Shown: positions 25,976 through 34,814 of the stretch, one piece after another
Layout of the letters: each line of letters begins with the position of its first letter
Position numbering within the stretch: the first letter of the stretch is position 1
Source of the DNA: Nitratireductor aquimarinus
GTDB lineage: Bacteria; Pseudomonadota; Alphaproteobacteria; Rhizobiales; Rhizobiaceae
Length of the DNA: 64,000 nucleotides
Assembly (NCBI RefSeq): GCF_046773475.1
Contig: NZ_CP177239.1
Location: 868,001-932,000, forward strand
Reading direction: 5' to 3'
Translations under genes and position numbers: made by a program
Notes under the pieces: model-generated
What the model was told of the DNA's origin: nothing
Database searches by the model: none
What the model saw: only the letters and a program-made list of their open reading frames with translations

Positions 25976-26007
25976 CCATCCCACAGTCGTAATTGGAGTG
26001 TACAGTT

Positions 26008-26493
26008 TTGTCAGTGGTCGACCTGCAGGAACTCCCCGCTTTTCTCACTGCGGGCCAGACGCTGGCCGGGCTCGACCTCGGCACCAAGACCATCGGGCTT
26101 TCGGTCTCCGACCGCGGACTGTCGCTGGCGACGCCGCGTCAGGTGGTGATGCGCAAGAAATTCACGCAGGACGCCGAAGCGCTGCTTGCCGCGTTCAAGC
26201 GCGACAATGTCGGTGGCATCGTCATCGGCCTTCCGGTCAACATGGATGGCACGGAAGGCCCGCGCGCCCAGTCAACCCGCGCCTTCATCCGCAATCTAGA
26301 GCGGCTGACGGACCTTCCCGTCGCCTTCTGGGACGAACGCATGTCGACGGTTGCCGCAGAGCGGGCGCTTCTGGAGATGGATGTATCGCGCAAGAAACGG
26401 GCGGAGCGGATCGATTCGGCCGCCGCCGCCTTCATCCTTCAGGGCGCGCTGGACAGGCTGCGTGCTTCCGGGGCCGCTTCACCGGCCCGGTAG
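26008..26493 (+). CDS. ruvX: RuvX/YqgF, Holliday junction resolvase-like protein
   Basis: 161 residues from a TTG at 26008, with GGAG nine bases upstream. The RNase H-like fold motifs are present: GLDLGTKTIGLSVSD (catalytic Asp), VIGLPVNMDGTEG, FWDERMST (second acidic) and ERIDSAAAAFILQ (third Asp). It is implicated in 16S rRNA 5' processing and/or junction resolution. No ATG lies in a suitable position. The 3' end overlaps the convergent DUF6105-like gene by 55 bases. Confidence 0.93.
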   Translation: MSVVDLQELPAFLTAGQTLAGLDLGTKTIGLSVSDRGLSLATPRQVVMRKKFTQDAEALLAAFKRDNVGGIVIGLPVNMDGTEGPRAQSTRAFIRNLERLTDLPVAFWDERMSTVAAERALLEMDVSRKKRAERIDSAAAAFILQGALDRLRASGAASPAR

Positions 26494-26771
26494 GCCGCGC
26501 GCTTGTCCTGATACCACGCCTTGATTGCGCGCCGGCGACGAAACGCGACAATGCCCGCAAGGATGAATGAGTCGACCACGCAGGCCCGCGCGACCATGCC
26601 GGGAATCACCTGCGGATCGATGCCGAGAATATTGCCATAAATCCTGAACAGCAGATCATTCATCTCCCGGCTCAGGAATGTGAAGCCGAAGTTCAGATCG
26701 TTGTACGACAGGCCGTACCATCCCCAGAACAGGCCCATGGGTAATGCCCATAAGATAAGCAGCAGACGCAT
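26439..26771 (-). CDS. DUF6105-like small membrane protein
   Basis: 110 residues with two hydrophobic segments and a basic C-terminal tail. MGLFWGWYGLSYNDLNFGFT and GIDPQVIPGMVARACVVDSF resemble conserved parts of a small family found in Hyphomicrobiales (DUF6105, assigned from memory). Function unknown. Its start overlaps the preceding gene's stop by one base (TGATG). Its 3' end runs 55 bases into ruvX on the other strand. Confidence 0.75.
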   Translation of the reverse strand: MRLLLILWALPMGLFWGWYGLSYNDLNFGFTFLSREMNDLLFRIYGNILGIDPQVIPGMVARACVVDSFILAGIVAFRRRRAIKAWYQDKRAAYRAGEAAPEARSLSSAP

Positions 26772-27355
26772 CAGTGGCTCCTGTCGTCATTGGCGGGTGG
26801 GGAAAACTGAAAGCCCCGGCGGGCGACAAGCCGGGAAGCAAGGCGCGCGGTCATGGCTTCGTGCGCGGCATCGACAAGGCGCATCGCCGAGAAGCGGTTC
26901 ACCGGAACCGGCTGAAGCTGTTGCTCCGCGCCATTGTCCGCAAGCTCTTGGCGACGCAGCACCAGATGGGTTGCCAGGATGGCGAGGAATTTCACCGTCA
27001 CCGCTCCCGTTGGCGTCGGAGCCGTCGCATCCGCGACGAAGCCGGCCTGAACCGCATCCACGATCAGCATGAGAAGCGCGCCGGCGCAGGCAAGCTGCGC
27101 CACGGTCGCGGTCTCCCGCGTCTCCCCCTTTTCCAGCACGGACACCACGAAGGTCCACAGGAACAGCACCGCAACGAGCGCGTTTCCAAGCACCACGCCG
27201 AGCTGGCCAAGGAGATGTGAAAGCTGCAACGCCCCCTCGGCAGCCGACGCACCGACAGGCATCAAAACGCCGTCAGCAAGCGCTGCCGCCCAGGCAGAGG
27301 CTGCGAAAGTGATGGTCCAGAAGACCGTCAGGAGGGTTGCGAATGTACGATTCAT
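26771..27355 (-). CDS. Hypothetical membrane protein with signal-like N-terminus
   Basis: 194 residues from ATG 27355. An N-terminal hydrophobic stretch (TLLTVFWTITFAASAWAAAL) looks like a signal anchor. Three more hydrophobic segments follow, then a polar, Arg-rich tail. No family recognised. It is translationally coupled to the DUF6105-like gene by a TGATG overlap, so the two small membrane proteins probably act together. GAGAG precedes the chosen start closely, and an ATG three codons upstream is possible. Confidence 0.7.
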   Translation of the reverse strand: MNRTFATLLTVFWTITFAASAWAAALADGVLMPVGASAAEGALQLSHLLGQLGVVLGNALVAVLFLWTFVVSVLEKGETRETATVAQLACAGALLMLIVDAVQAGFVADATAPTPTGAVTVKFLAILATHLVLRRQELADNGAEQQLQPVPVNRFSAMRLVDAAHEAMTARLASRLVARRGFQFSPPANDDRSH

Positions 27356-27520
27356 GGCTCTCATTCTCGAATGCGAACCACAGTGAACTGCGGGAAAATC
27401 CGCCGCAACGCTTACCAATTGTTAAGGTTAATTTTCACAAGCGACCGAATCCGCCGTCGCTTTACAGGCGCAGCCCCGGCCACTAGCTAATGAGGCTTCC
27501 TCTCGCCTGCCGGATTCTCC

Positions 27521-28459
27521 ATGTTCGCGATCTTTGAAAGTATTCTGCCAATCTTCCTGCTGATCATCGCCGGCAATGTGCTGCGCCGCACGCCGCTGAT
27601 CAATGATGAGACATGGCCCGGCCTCGAACAGCTCTGCTACTGGTTCCTCTACCCGTCGCTTCTCTTCATAACCATCGCGAACGCAGACTTTTCCGAGCTT
27701 CGGCTGGACGCGATGCTCGGCGCGCTGATCGTCTCCGTTCTCTCTTTCATAGCGCTCGTTCTGGCGCTCTGGCCTGCGCTGCGCGCAACCGGCCTCGTGC
27801 GCCACGCACAATATTCCTCGGTTTTCCAGACGGCGGTGCGCTGGAACGGTTTCATGGCGCTGGCGGTGGCCCAAAAACTCTTTCCGCCGGAAGGGGCGGC
27901 CGTTGTGGCGCTGGTGATGGCGACGATCATCATCCCGATCAACATCGCCTCTGTCTTTGTGGTGACGCGCTTTGCCGACAGCACCGCTTCGCTCTCCAAA
28001 GTGATGCTGGATGTCGCGCGCAACCCGATGATCCTGGCGGCAGCGACGGCAGTCCTGCTGCGCTTCATGCCCTTTGATCTCTACCCGCCGCTCAACCAGA
28101 CGCTCGATCTGGTCGGACGGGCAGCGCTTGGCATGGGGCTGCTGACCATTGGGGCCAGCCTGCAGACGGACGATTTCCGCGCCGCAGGCGCGTCGCTCTG
28201 GATCTCATCCTTCCTGAAGCTTTTGTTCTTCCCGGTCTTGATGATTGCCGTGGCGCTCGGCTTCGGTGTGTCCGGGCCGGCACTCAGCTATCTGGCCCTG
28301 TGCGCCGCAGTCCCCACCGCCATGAACGGGTTTCTGCTGGCGCGTCAGCTTGGCGGCGACGCGCCGCTTTACGCCAGCATCACGACGGTACAGACCGCCC
28401 TCGCCTTCTTCACGATCCCGCTCGTTCTGACGCTCGTTTCTCAGTTCGTTTCCGGATAG
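27521..28459 (+). CDS. AEC-family transporter (auxin efflux carrier-like)
   Basis: 312 residues with about ten membrane segments. The AEC opening ILPIFLLIIAGNVLRRTPLI and the RWNGFMALAVAQ segment (after QTAV) are characteristic. Bacterial members carry malate, malonate or other small carboxylates; the substrate here is unknown. It is divergent from the hypothetical membrane gene, and its last 19 bases overlap the convergent aidB end. Confidence 0.9.
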   Translation: MFAIFESILPIFLLIIAGNVLRRTPLINDETWPGLEQLCYWFLYPSLLFITIANADFSELRLDAMLGALIVSVLSFIALVLALWPALRATGLVRHAQYSSVFQTAVRWNGFMALAVAQKLFPPEGAAVVALVMATIIIPINIASVFVVTRFADSTASLSKVMLDVARNPMILAAATAVLLRFMPFDLYPPLNQTLDLVGRAALGMGLLTIGASLQTDDFRAAGASLWISSFLKLLFFPVLMIAVALGFGVSGPALSYLALCAAVPTAMNGFLLARQLGGDAPLYASITTVQTALAFFTIPLVLTLVSQFVSG

Positions 28460-30069
28460 AGCACATCGAGAATGGACGCCGCGTCATGGCGCGCGTCCAG
28501 CATGCCGTAGGTGCTGCGCCACTGGCCGGCGAGGCGCGTCTCGATGAAGGCGTCGGCGACCCGGCCGCCGCCCATGCGCCGCAGTTCGGCAGCCGCTGCC
28601 GCGAGCGCCAGCTGCTCGGTCAGGATGCGCGCAGAGCCTTCATCCGTCTGGCACACGCGGGCCGCAGCCGCCAGCACCTCAAGCGTTGCGCCGCCCTTTT
28701 CGCCAAGATCATTTCCGATCATGCCCAGCACATCGTCAAAGAGCCCGGCATTGCGATCCAGCACGCGCAGCACATCAAGGCCCATCACATTGCCAGAACC
28801 TTCCCAGATCGCGTTGACCGGGGCTTCGCGGTAATGGCGCGCAAGCGGCGCTTCCTCCACATAGCCATTGCCGCCAAGACACTCCATCGCCTCATAGGTG
28901 ACGGCTGGCGCAAGCTTGCAGACCCAGTATTTCACGACCGGCGTCATCACGCGGGCAAAGGCTGCCTCGCCGCGATGATCCGCAGCCTCGTCGAAAGCGC
29001 GCGCAAGGCGCATGGAAAGCGCCGTCGCCGCTGCCACATCCAGCGCCATGTCGGCCAGAACGCGCAGCATGAGCGGCTGCTCGATCAGCGTTTTTCCGAA
29101 GGCGGAACGATGACGCGCATGATGAACCGCCTCTGCAAGGCTCGCCCGCATGATGCCCGCTGATCCGAGCGCGCAATCGAGCCGCGTCAGCGTGACCATG
29201 TCCATGATGGTGCGCACACCGGCTCCCGGCTCCCCCACGAGTTCGCCCATCGTGCCGTCGAACTCCACTTCGGCGGATGCATTGGAGCGATTGCCAAGCT
29301 TGTCCTTCAGGCGCTGAAGACGCAGCCCGTTGCCGGCATTGTCTTCCAGAAGACGCGGAACGAGGAAGCATGACAGCCCCCGGTCCGTCTGTGCGAGCAT
29401 GAGAAACGCATCCGACATGGGGGCGGACAGGAACCATTTGTGGCCCGACAGACGGTAAATCTTGCCTTCCAGCGGCTCGGCGCGCGACGTGTTCGCCCGC
29501 ACATCCGTTCCGCCCTGCTTTTCCGTCATTCCCATGCCGATGGTGATGCCGGCCTTTTGCGCAAGCGGCTTGCTGGTGTGATCGTATTTGCGCACCGCCA
29601 CGCGCGGCGCCCAGCGCCGGAAGAGCGATGTATCGGCCATCAGCGCGGCCAGTGACGCATTGGTCATGGTCAGCGGGCACAGATGCCCGCTCTCGAGCTG
29701 CGCCGTCATGAAAAAGCGGGCCGCGCGAATCTGGTGGCGCATGCCGGATTCGGATGCCGTTTTCTCCCAGATGGAAGAATGCAGGCCGTTCGCCGCAGAA
29801 CGCCGCATGAGCGCGTGATAGGCCGGGTGATACTCCACCAGATCAAGCCTGTTTCCGTAACGGTCATGGGTGCGAAGCTGGGGAATTTCGGAATTTGCAA
29901 GCCGCGCCAGATCAAGCGCTTCCTGATTGCGCACGAAACGGCCAAGCGTGTCGAGATCCTTGCGCACGGGTTCGGAAAAATTCTCCGCCGCCTGCATCAG
30001 CAGCGGGTCGCTGCGCCAGGCGTTCGTACCGGCGATCGGAGGCGACTGGTTCATTACTTCGTGCGTCAC
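28441..30069 (-). CDS. aidB: AidB-like acyl-CoA dehydrogenase family protein
   Basis: 542 residues from GTG 30069, almost exactly AidB length. MGMTEKQGGTDVRANTS and LSGHKWFLSAPMSDAFL are the FAD-contacting blocks. ECLGGNGYVEE contains the catalytic-Glu region, and the long C-terminal domain is specific to AidB. The E. coli homologue is induced in the adaptive response to alkylation and binds DNA. Whether this one has dehydrogenase activity is not evident. No ada or alkB gene lies nearby. An ATG at 30054 is an alternative start. Confidence 0.88.
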   Translation of the reverse strand: MTHEVMNQSPPIAGTNAWRSDPLLMQAAENFSEPVRKDLDTLGRFVRNQEALDLARLANSEIPQLRTHDRYGNRLDLVEYHPAYHALMRRSAANGLHSSIWEKTASESGMRHQIRAARFFMTAQLESGHLCPLTMTNASLAALMADTSLFRRWAPRVAVRKYDHTSKPLAQKAGITIGMGMTEKQGGTDVRANTSRAEPLEGKIYRLSGHKWFLSAPMSDAFLMLAQTDRGLSCFLVPRLLEDNAGNGLRLQRLKDKLGNRSNASAEVEFDGTMGELVGEPGAGVRTIMDMVTLTRLDCALGSAGIMRASLAEAVHHARHRSAFGKTLIEQPLMLRVLADMALDVAAATALSMRLARAFDEAADHRGEAAFARVMTPVVKYWVCKLAPAVTYEAMECLGGNGYVEEAPLARHYREAPVNAIWEGSGNVMGLDVLRVLDRNAGLFDDVLGMIGNDLGEKGGATLEVLAAAARVCQTDEGSARILTEQLALAAAAAELRRMGGGRVADAFIETRLAGQWRSTYGMLDARHDAASILDVLYPETN

Positions 30070-30231
30070 GGTTTCACTCTATCAGAACTGCGGCGGCGCG
30101 TCGGGAATCAACGCACTTTTAACGATGCATGATGGCAACCACACCTTGCCAATCCATGAAAACGGGGGCGATCCATGAAAACAGAAACCTGTTACTTTTG
30201 CCGGATTAATCAAGTGCGCGCGTGATGCGCG

Positions 30232-30260
30232 CTTGCAGGCTTGCCGGGCGGGGCCTATAG
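30232..30260 (+). promoter_or_regulatory. Candidate housekeeping promoter of pyrB with a very short leader
   Basis: CTTGCA (30232-30237) and CTATAG (30255-30260) are 17 bases apart, close to the alphaproteobacterial CTTGAC-N17-CTATAT consensus. The predicted start near 30267 is only about 6 bases before the pyrB ATG. This agrees with the lack of a ribosome site and suggests a near-leaderless mRNA. Confidence 0.45.
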
Positions 30261-30272
30261 CAAACTCTTGAG

Positions 30273-31235
30273 ATGACAAACACTTCTTTCCCGCTCTATC
30301 CGCACCGCCACCTGCTTGGCATCAAGGGCCTGTCGCCGCTGGATATCGAGATGCTTCTCGACCGGGCCGACGCCGCTGTTGCCATTTCACGACAGCAGGA
30401 AAAGAAAACCGCCACGCTGCGCGGCCGCACCCAGATAAACCTGTTCTACGAAGCCTCGACGCGCACGCAGTCCTCGTTCGAGCTGGCTGGCAAGCGGCTT
30501 GGCGCTGACGTGATGAACATGTCCGTCGCCAGTTCCTCGACCAAGAAGGGCGAGACGCTGCTGGACACGGCCATCACGCTGAACGCGATGCGCCCGGACA
30601 TTCTGATAATCCGCCATGCGGCGGCGGGCGCGGCTGCGCTTCTTGCCCAAAAGGTCTCCTGCTCGGTCGTGAATGCCGGCGATGGCGCGCACGAACATCC
30701 GACCCAGGCCCTGCTCGACGCGCTGACCATCCGCCGCGCCAAGGGCCGGATCGGTGGGCTGACGGTTGCGATCTGCGGCGACGTTCTGCATTCGCGCGTG
30801 GCGCGCTCGAACATCGTTTTGCTCAACGCGCTGGGTGCGCGGGTTCGGGTGGTCGCCCCCTCCACGCTTCTGCCTTCCGGCATCGACCAGATGGGCGTCG
30901 AGCCGTTCACCCGCATGGACGAAGGCCTCAAGGGCGCGGACATCGTGATGATGCTGCGCCTGCAGCGCGAGCGCATGGCCGGCTCTCTGGTTCCGTCCGT
31001 TCGCGAATATTTCCGCCATTTCGGGCTTGATGCGGAAAAGCTGAAAGCGGCGAAGGATGACGTCCTTGTCATGCATCCCGGCCCCATGAACCGCGGCGTC
31101 GAAATCGCCTCGGAAATCGCCGACGGGCCGCAGAGCCTCATTCAGGAGCAGGTTGAAATGGGCGTTGCCGTGCGCATGGCCGTGATGGATGCGCTGCTCG
31201 ATCCGCGACGCAACGCGGAAGGAGGCGCAGCATGA
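30273..31235 (+). CDS. pyrB: PyrB, aspartate carbamoyltransferase
   Basis: 320 residues. The carbamoyl-phosphate loop STRT (62-65, in YEASTRTQSSFE) and the HEHPTQALLDAL and MHPGPMNRGVEI blocks are intact, so it should be catalytically active. It makes carbamoyl aspartate, the first committed step of pyrimidine synthesis. The downstream gene starts inside its stop (ATGA). No pyrI regulatory subunit is nearby. The dihydroorotase-like neighbour is the likely structural partner. Confidence 0.96.
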   Translation: MTNTSFPLYPHRHLLGIKGLSPLDIEMLLDRADAAVAISRQQEKKTATLRGRTQINLFYEASTRTQSSFELAGKRLGADVMNMSVASSSTKKGETLLDTAITLNAMRPDILIIRHAAAGAAALLAQKVSCSVVNAGDGAHEHPTQALLDALTIRRAKGRIGGLTVAICGDVLHSRVARSNIVLLNALGARVRVVAPSTLLPSGIDQMGVEPFTRMDEGLKGADIVMMLRLQRERMAGSLVPSVREYFRHFGLDAEKLKAAKDDVLVMHPGPMNRGVEIASEIADGPQSLIQEQVEMGVAVRMAVMDALLDPRRNAEGGAA

Positions 31236-32518
31236 GCGCGACGGTTTTCCAGAACGCCCGCGTGATCGACCCGTCGCGCGGCATCGATGAGCGCGGCGCG
31301 GTGATCGTCATCGACGGCGCTATTGCCGCCGCCGGCGCTGATGCGCTGAACCAGGGTGCGCCCGACAATGCAACGATTGTCGACTGCCAGGGCCATGCCG
31401 TCATGCCGGGCCTCGTGGATTCGCGTGTTTTCATCGGCGAACCGGGTGCCGAGCATCGCGAGACCATCGCTTCAGCCAGCCGCGCGGCAGCCGCCGGCGG
31501 CGTGACATCGCTGATCATGATGCCCGACACCAAGCCCGTCATCGACGATGTGGCGCTGGTGGAATTCGTCAAGCGCACGGCGCGCGAGACGGCCGTGGTC
31601 AACGTGTTTCCCTCCGCCGCCGTCACCAGAGGCTTTGCCGGCAAGGAGCTTTCCGAGTTCGGCCTGCTCAGCGAGGCAGGCGCGGTGATGCTCACCGAAG
31701 GTCGTGCAACAATTGCCAATGCGCTGGTGATGCGGCGCGCCCTCACCTATGCGCGCGATTTGGGCATCACCATCGCCCATGAGACGCAGGATCCGCATCT
31801 TGCCTCCTCCGGCGTGATGAATGAGGGGCTTTTTGCAAGCTGGCTCGGCCTTCCGGGCATCCCCCGCGAGGCGGAGACCATTCCGCTCACCCGTGACCTG
31901 ATGCTCGCAGGCCTGACGGGCGGGCGCTATCATGCGGCGAAGATTTCGACCGCCATGTCAGCGGCTGCCATCGCCCGCGCCAAGGACGAAGGCGCGCAGG
32001 TGAGCGCCGGCATTTCCATCAATCACCTGACGCTCAACGAAAACGACATCGGCGATTACCGCACCTTCTTCCGGCTTTCGCCGCCACTGCGCACCGAAGA
32101 CGACCGGCTTGCCATGGTGGAAGCGCTGAAATCGGGCGCGATCGACGTGATTGTCTCCTCGCACGACCCGCAGGATGTCGACACGAAGCGCCTGCCCTTT
32201 GCCGAAGCCGAAGCCGGGGCCATCGGCCTCGAAACCGTTCTGGCTGCTGCACTGCGTCTCTATCACAATGGCGACCTGCCGCTGCTGCGCCTGATCGAGT
32301 GCCTGTCGACCGCGCCGGCACGGCTTTTCGGCCTGCCCGGCGGCACGCTGAAGACCGGCGCGCCTGCCGATCTGGTGCTTGTCGACATTGATGCGCCGTG
32401 GATCGTGCGCGAGGCAGACATTCGCTCGCTGTCCAAGAACACCTGCTTTGAAGGCGCGCGCATGCAGGGCCGGGTCTTGCAAACAATGGTTGCAGGCCGC
32501 ACAGTGTTCAGCGCCTGA
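31232..32518 (+). CDS. PyrC', dihydroorotase-like protein lacking the metal site
   Basis: 428 residues with overall class I dihydroorotase/amidohydrolase architecture (GGVTSLIMMPDTKPVIDD, IGLETVLAAALRL, GAPADLVLVD). The metal-binding motif D-x-H-x-H is replaced: residues 63-67 read DSRVF, so both histidines are gone. The substrate arginine two residues later is Gly, and the usual PHH loop reads INH. It is therefore probably not a working dihydroorotase. Pseudomonas has an analogous inactive PyrC' that is required for assembly of the PyrB holoenzyme, and the pyrB overlap fits that role. A true PyrC would have to lie elsewhere. Confidence 0.88.
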   Translation: MSATVFQNARVIDPSRGIDERGAVIVIDGAIAAAGADALNQGAPDNATIVDCQGHAVMPGLVDSRVFIGEPGAEHRETIASASRAAAAGGVTSLIMMPDTKPVIDDVALVEFVKRTARETAVVNVFPSAAVTRGFAGKELSEFGLLSEAGAVMLTEGRATIANALVMRRALTYARDLGITIAHETQDPHLASSGVMNEGLFASWLGLPGIPREAETIPLTRDLMLAGLTGGRYHAAKISTAMSAAAIARAKDEGAQVSAGISINHLTLNENDIGDYRTFFRLSPPLRTEDDRLAMVEALKSGAIDVIVSSHDPQDVDTKRLPFAEAEAGAIGLETVLAAALRLYHNGDLPLLRLIECLSTAPARLFGLPGGTLKTGAPADLVLVDIDAPWIVREADIRSLSKNTCFEGARMQGRVLQTMVAGRTVFSA

Positions 32519-32548
32519 GCACTCCGAAACACCGGGGGAGAGAGTCGG

Positions 32549-33163
32549 ATGCCAGATCCCATCAGTTGGCAAGTAGCCTTGCCCTATCTCATTGCCGCGC
32601 TTGTCTTCGGATATCTGCTCGGCTCCATCCCGTTCGGCCTCATCATCACGCGGCTTGCGGGCAAGGGCGATGTGCGCAAGATCGGCTCAGGCAATATCGG
32701 CGCAACCAATGTGCTGCGCACCGGCAGCAAGAAGCTCGCCGCCCTCACCCTTCTGGGCGATGCGCTCAAGGGCACGGTGGCAGTTCTCCTGGCCGGGCTC
32801 TACGGGCCTGATCAGGCGGTCGCAGCCGGGCTTGGCGCGTTTCTCGGCCACCTCTTTCCCGTCTGGCTCGGCTTTCGCGGCGGCAAGGGCGTGGCAACCT
32901 ATCTCGGCGTGCTCGTCGCCATCGCCTGGCCCGGCGCGCTGATCTTCGCCGCAGTGTGGCTCTCCGTCGCCTTCCTCACCCGCTACTCTTCACTGTCGGC
33001 GCTTGTCGCCGCCGTCGCGGTGCCCATCGGGCTTTACCTGCTTGGATATGTGCAGGCGGCGGAACTGTTCGTTCTGATGAGCCTGATCGTCTTCATCAAG
33101 CACCGCGCAAACATTGCGCGCCTTCTATCCGGCACGGAAACGCGCATCGGGGGCAAGGGGTGA
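32549..33163 (+). CDS. plsY: PlsY, acyl-phosphate:glycerol-3-phosphate acyltransferase
   Basis: 204 residues with about five membrane helices and the three PlsY motifs GSIPFGLIITR, KIGSGNIGATNVLRTG and GFRGGKGVATYLG. It adds the first acyl chain to glycerol-3-phosphate from acyl phosphate. GGGGGAGAG precedes the ATG. Its stop overlaps the dprA GTG. Confidence 0.96.
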   Translation: MPDPISWQVALPYLIAALVFGYLLGSIPFGLIITRLAGKGDVRKIGSGNIGATNVLRTGSKKLAALTLLGDALKGTVAVLLAGLYGPDQAVAAGLGAFLGHLFPVWLGFRGGKGVATYLGVLVAIAWPGALIFAAVWLSVAFLTRYSSLSALVAAVAVPIGLYLLGYVQAAELFVLMSLIVFIKHRANIARLLSGTETRIGGKG

Positions 33164-34293
33164 ACGCGCCCCGGGGCGGTGTGCGGCTCAGTGACCGACA
33201 GCGCCTCGACTGGCTGCAGCTCCTGCGCAGCGAGAATGTCGGGCCGGCGACCTTTCGCCAGCTCGTCAATCATTTCGGCTCGGCCGCAACCGCCCTTGAG
33301 ATGATTCCCGAACTTGCGCAGCGCGGTGGCGCCAATCGGCGCATCGTGATCGCGACGCGCGAGGACGCCGAACGCGAAATGGAACAGGCCCGCCGTTTCG
33401 GCGCGCGCTTCGTCGCTGTGGGCGAGCCGGAATACCCGCCCCTGATGCGCCGCATGGACCAGCCCCCGCCGCTTCTCGCCATGAAAGGCGATCCCGCAAT
33501 CGCCCAGCGCCCGACCATCGCCATGGTTGGCGCGCGCAATGCATCCATCACCGGCATCAAGATGGCCCAGCGCCTGGCCTCGGACCTTGGCAGCGCCGGC
33601 TTCACGATTGCTTCGGGCCTCGCGCGCGGCATCGACGCTGCCGCCCATAAGGGCAGTCTGGAGACAGGCACCGTCGCCGCGCTGGCCGGCGGGCTCGACA
33701 AGCCCTATCCGCCCGAGAACGACAGGCTCTATGGAGAGATCGCCGAGCGCGGCGTGGTGATCAGCGAAATGCCGTTCGGCTGGACGCCCCGCGCGCGCGA
33801 TTTCCCGCGCCGCAACCGCCTCGTTGCCGGCATTGCCTTCGGTCTCGTGGTGGTGGAAGCCGCCAAGCGGTCCGGTTCTCTCATCAGCGCCAGACTGGCA
33901 GGAGAGATGGGACGGCTGGTTTTCGCGGTGCCCGGTTCCCCCTTCGATCCAAGGGCGGGCGGCGCGAACGCGCTTTTGAAAGATGGCGCGATCCTCGTGA
34001 CCGAGATGGATGACGTGGTGTCGCAAATTCTGCCGCTTCTGGACACGCCGCCCGTGAGAACGGAAAGCTTTGAAGAGCCGGAGCCCCTGATCTCCGCTCC
34101 GCCCCCAAGCGAAAGCGAGCGCGACCACATCGTCAACACGATGGGACCGACGCCCGTGCTTATCGATGATCTCATTCGCCATACCGGGCTACACCCGGCA
34201 CAGGTCATGACCATATTGCTTGAACTTGATCTGGCGGGCCGGCTCGAACGGCACTCAGGAAGCGCGGTCTCGCTTGTTCCCACCGACATCTAG
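33160..34293 (+). CDS. dprA: DprA, DNA-processing protein A
   Basis: 377 residues from GTG 33160 (GTGA overlap with plsY). The N-terminal SAM-like region SDRQRLDWLQLLRSENVGPA is followed by the Rossmann-like core. That core has VGARNASITG, ASGLARGIDAAAHKGSLETG, AGGLDKPYPPEN and PRRNRLVAGIAFG. The C-terminal winged-helix domain (about 310-377) is present. It loads RecA on incoming single-stranded DNA. A longer frame upstream is antiparallel to nothing but lies within plsY and is not DprA-like. Confidence 0.94.
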   Translation: MNAPRGGVRLSDRQRLDWLQLLRSENVGPATFRQLVNHFGSAATALEMIPELAQRGGANRRIVIATREDAEREMEQARRFGARFVAVGEPEYPPLMRRMDQPPPLLAMKGDPAIAQRPTIAMVGARNASITGIKMAQRLASDLGSAGFTIASGLARGIDAAAHKGSLETGTVAALAGGLDKPYPPENDRLYGEIAERGVVISEMPFGWTPRARDFPRRNRLVAGIAFGLVVVEAAKRSGSLISARLAGEMGRLVFAVPGSPFDPRAGGANALLKDGAILVTEMDDVVSQILPLLDTPPVRTESFEEPEPLISAPPPSESERDHIVNTMGPTPVLIDDLIRHTGLHPAQVMTILLELDLAGRLERHSGSAVSLVPTDI

Positions 34294-34503
34294 CTCAAGA
34301 CGGCATTCCCCGACCCCGCGACCTTGCCCGACCCGATGCGGTCGTTCGCCACGAATGATGTCGCTGGCCTCAAGATAGGCCATTTCGATCAGGTAGGCGA
34401 GCATATCGCACCGTTCGGAAAGCGCCATCGTCCGCAATTGCCCGAGCATCGCCTGAACGTAATCAAGCGTCTCGGTACGTCTCCTTCCATACTGTTCGCC
34501 CAT
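34255..34503 (-). CDS. Small conserved-looking cytoplasmic protein (hypothetical)
   Basis: 82 residues from ATG 34503, preceded by GGAG at suitable spacing. The core (ETLDYVQAMLGQLRTMALSE, then a helix with AYLIEMAYLEASDII) is strongly helical and resembles small uncharacterised proteins I recall next to dprA/topA in rhizobia. It converges on dprA and overlaps its last 39 bases. No function can be assigned. Confidence 0.65.
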   Translation of the reverse strand: MGEQYGRRRTETLDYVQAMLGQLRTMALSERCDMLAYLIEMAYLEASDIIRGERPHRVGQGRGVGECRLELDVGGNKRDRAS

Positions 34504-34814
34504 TCGCCGACACTCCCTTCCAGCGCGCGGCACCCCTCTTCACAGCCCCGATGCTCCTGTTGTGCAGCCCCAGTGTTGCCTGTTTCCCCGGTACTTCTCC
34601 ATTAAGGACCCAGATGGAGTATACATGCCGTTATAAACAAATAAACGATAAATTTACGATAAACGCACCGCCGTCCACAGCCCTTCGCCAGCGGACGAAA
34701 TTCCCATTGGCCCTTGACCGCGGGGTAAAGCACGGCCATGTGACGGGGCTGGATTCGTTCAAAATGCGGGGCGCGGCGACAAAGCCGGAAGCCTGCGGGG
34801 AAATCTGAAAGCTT
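34504..34814. promoter_or_regulatory. Divergent intergenic region upstream of topA
   Basis: 311 bases. The stretch 34622-34665 is unusually AT-rich (ATAAACAAATAAACGATAAA) and is the likeliest promoter area. A TTGACC at 34714-34719 could be a -35 element, but the matching -10 is poor. No other feature is visible. Confidence 0.45.

Noticed and set aside
30150..30235. pyrBI-type attenuator before pyrB
   Set aside because: The direct repeat ATCCATGAAAAC and an imperfect GCGCGC stem are present, but there is no leader peptide with a T-run hairpin. The likely promoter lies downstream of this segment.
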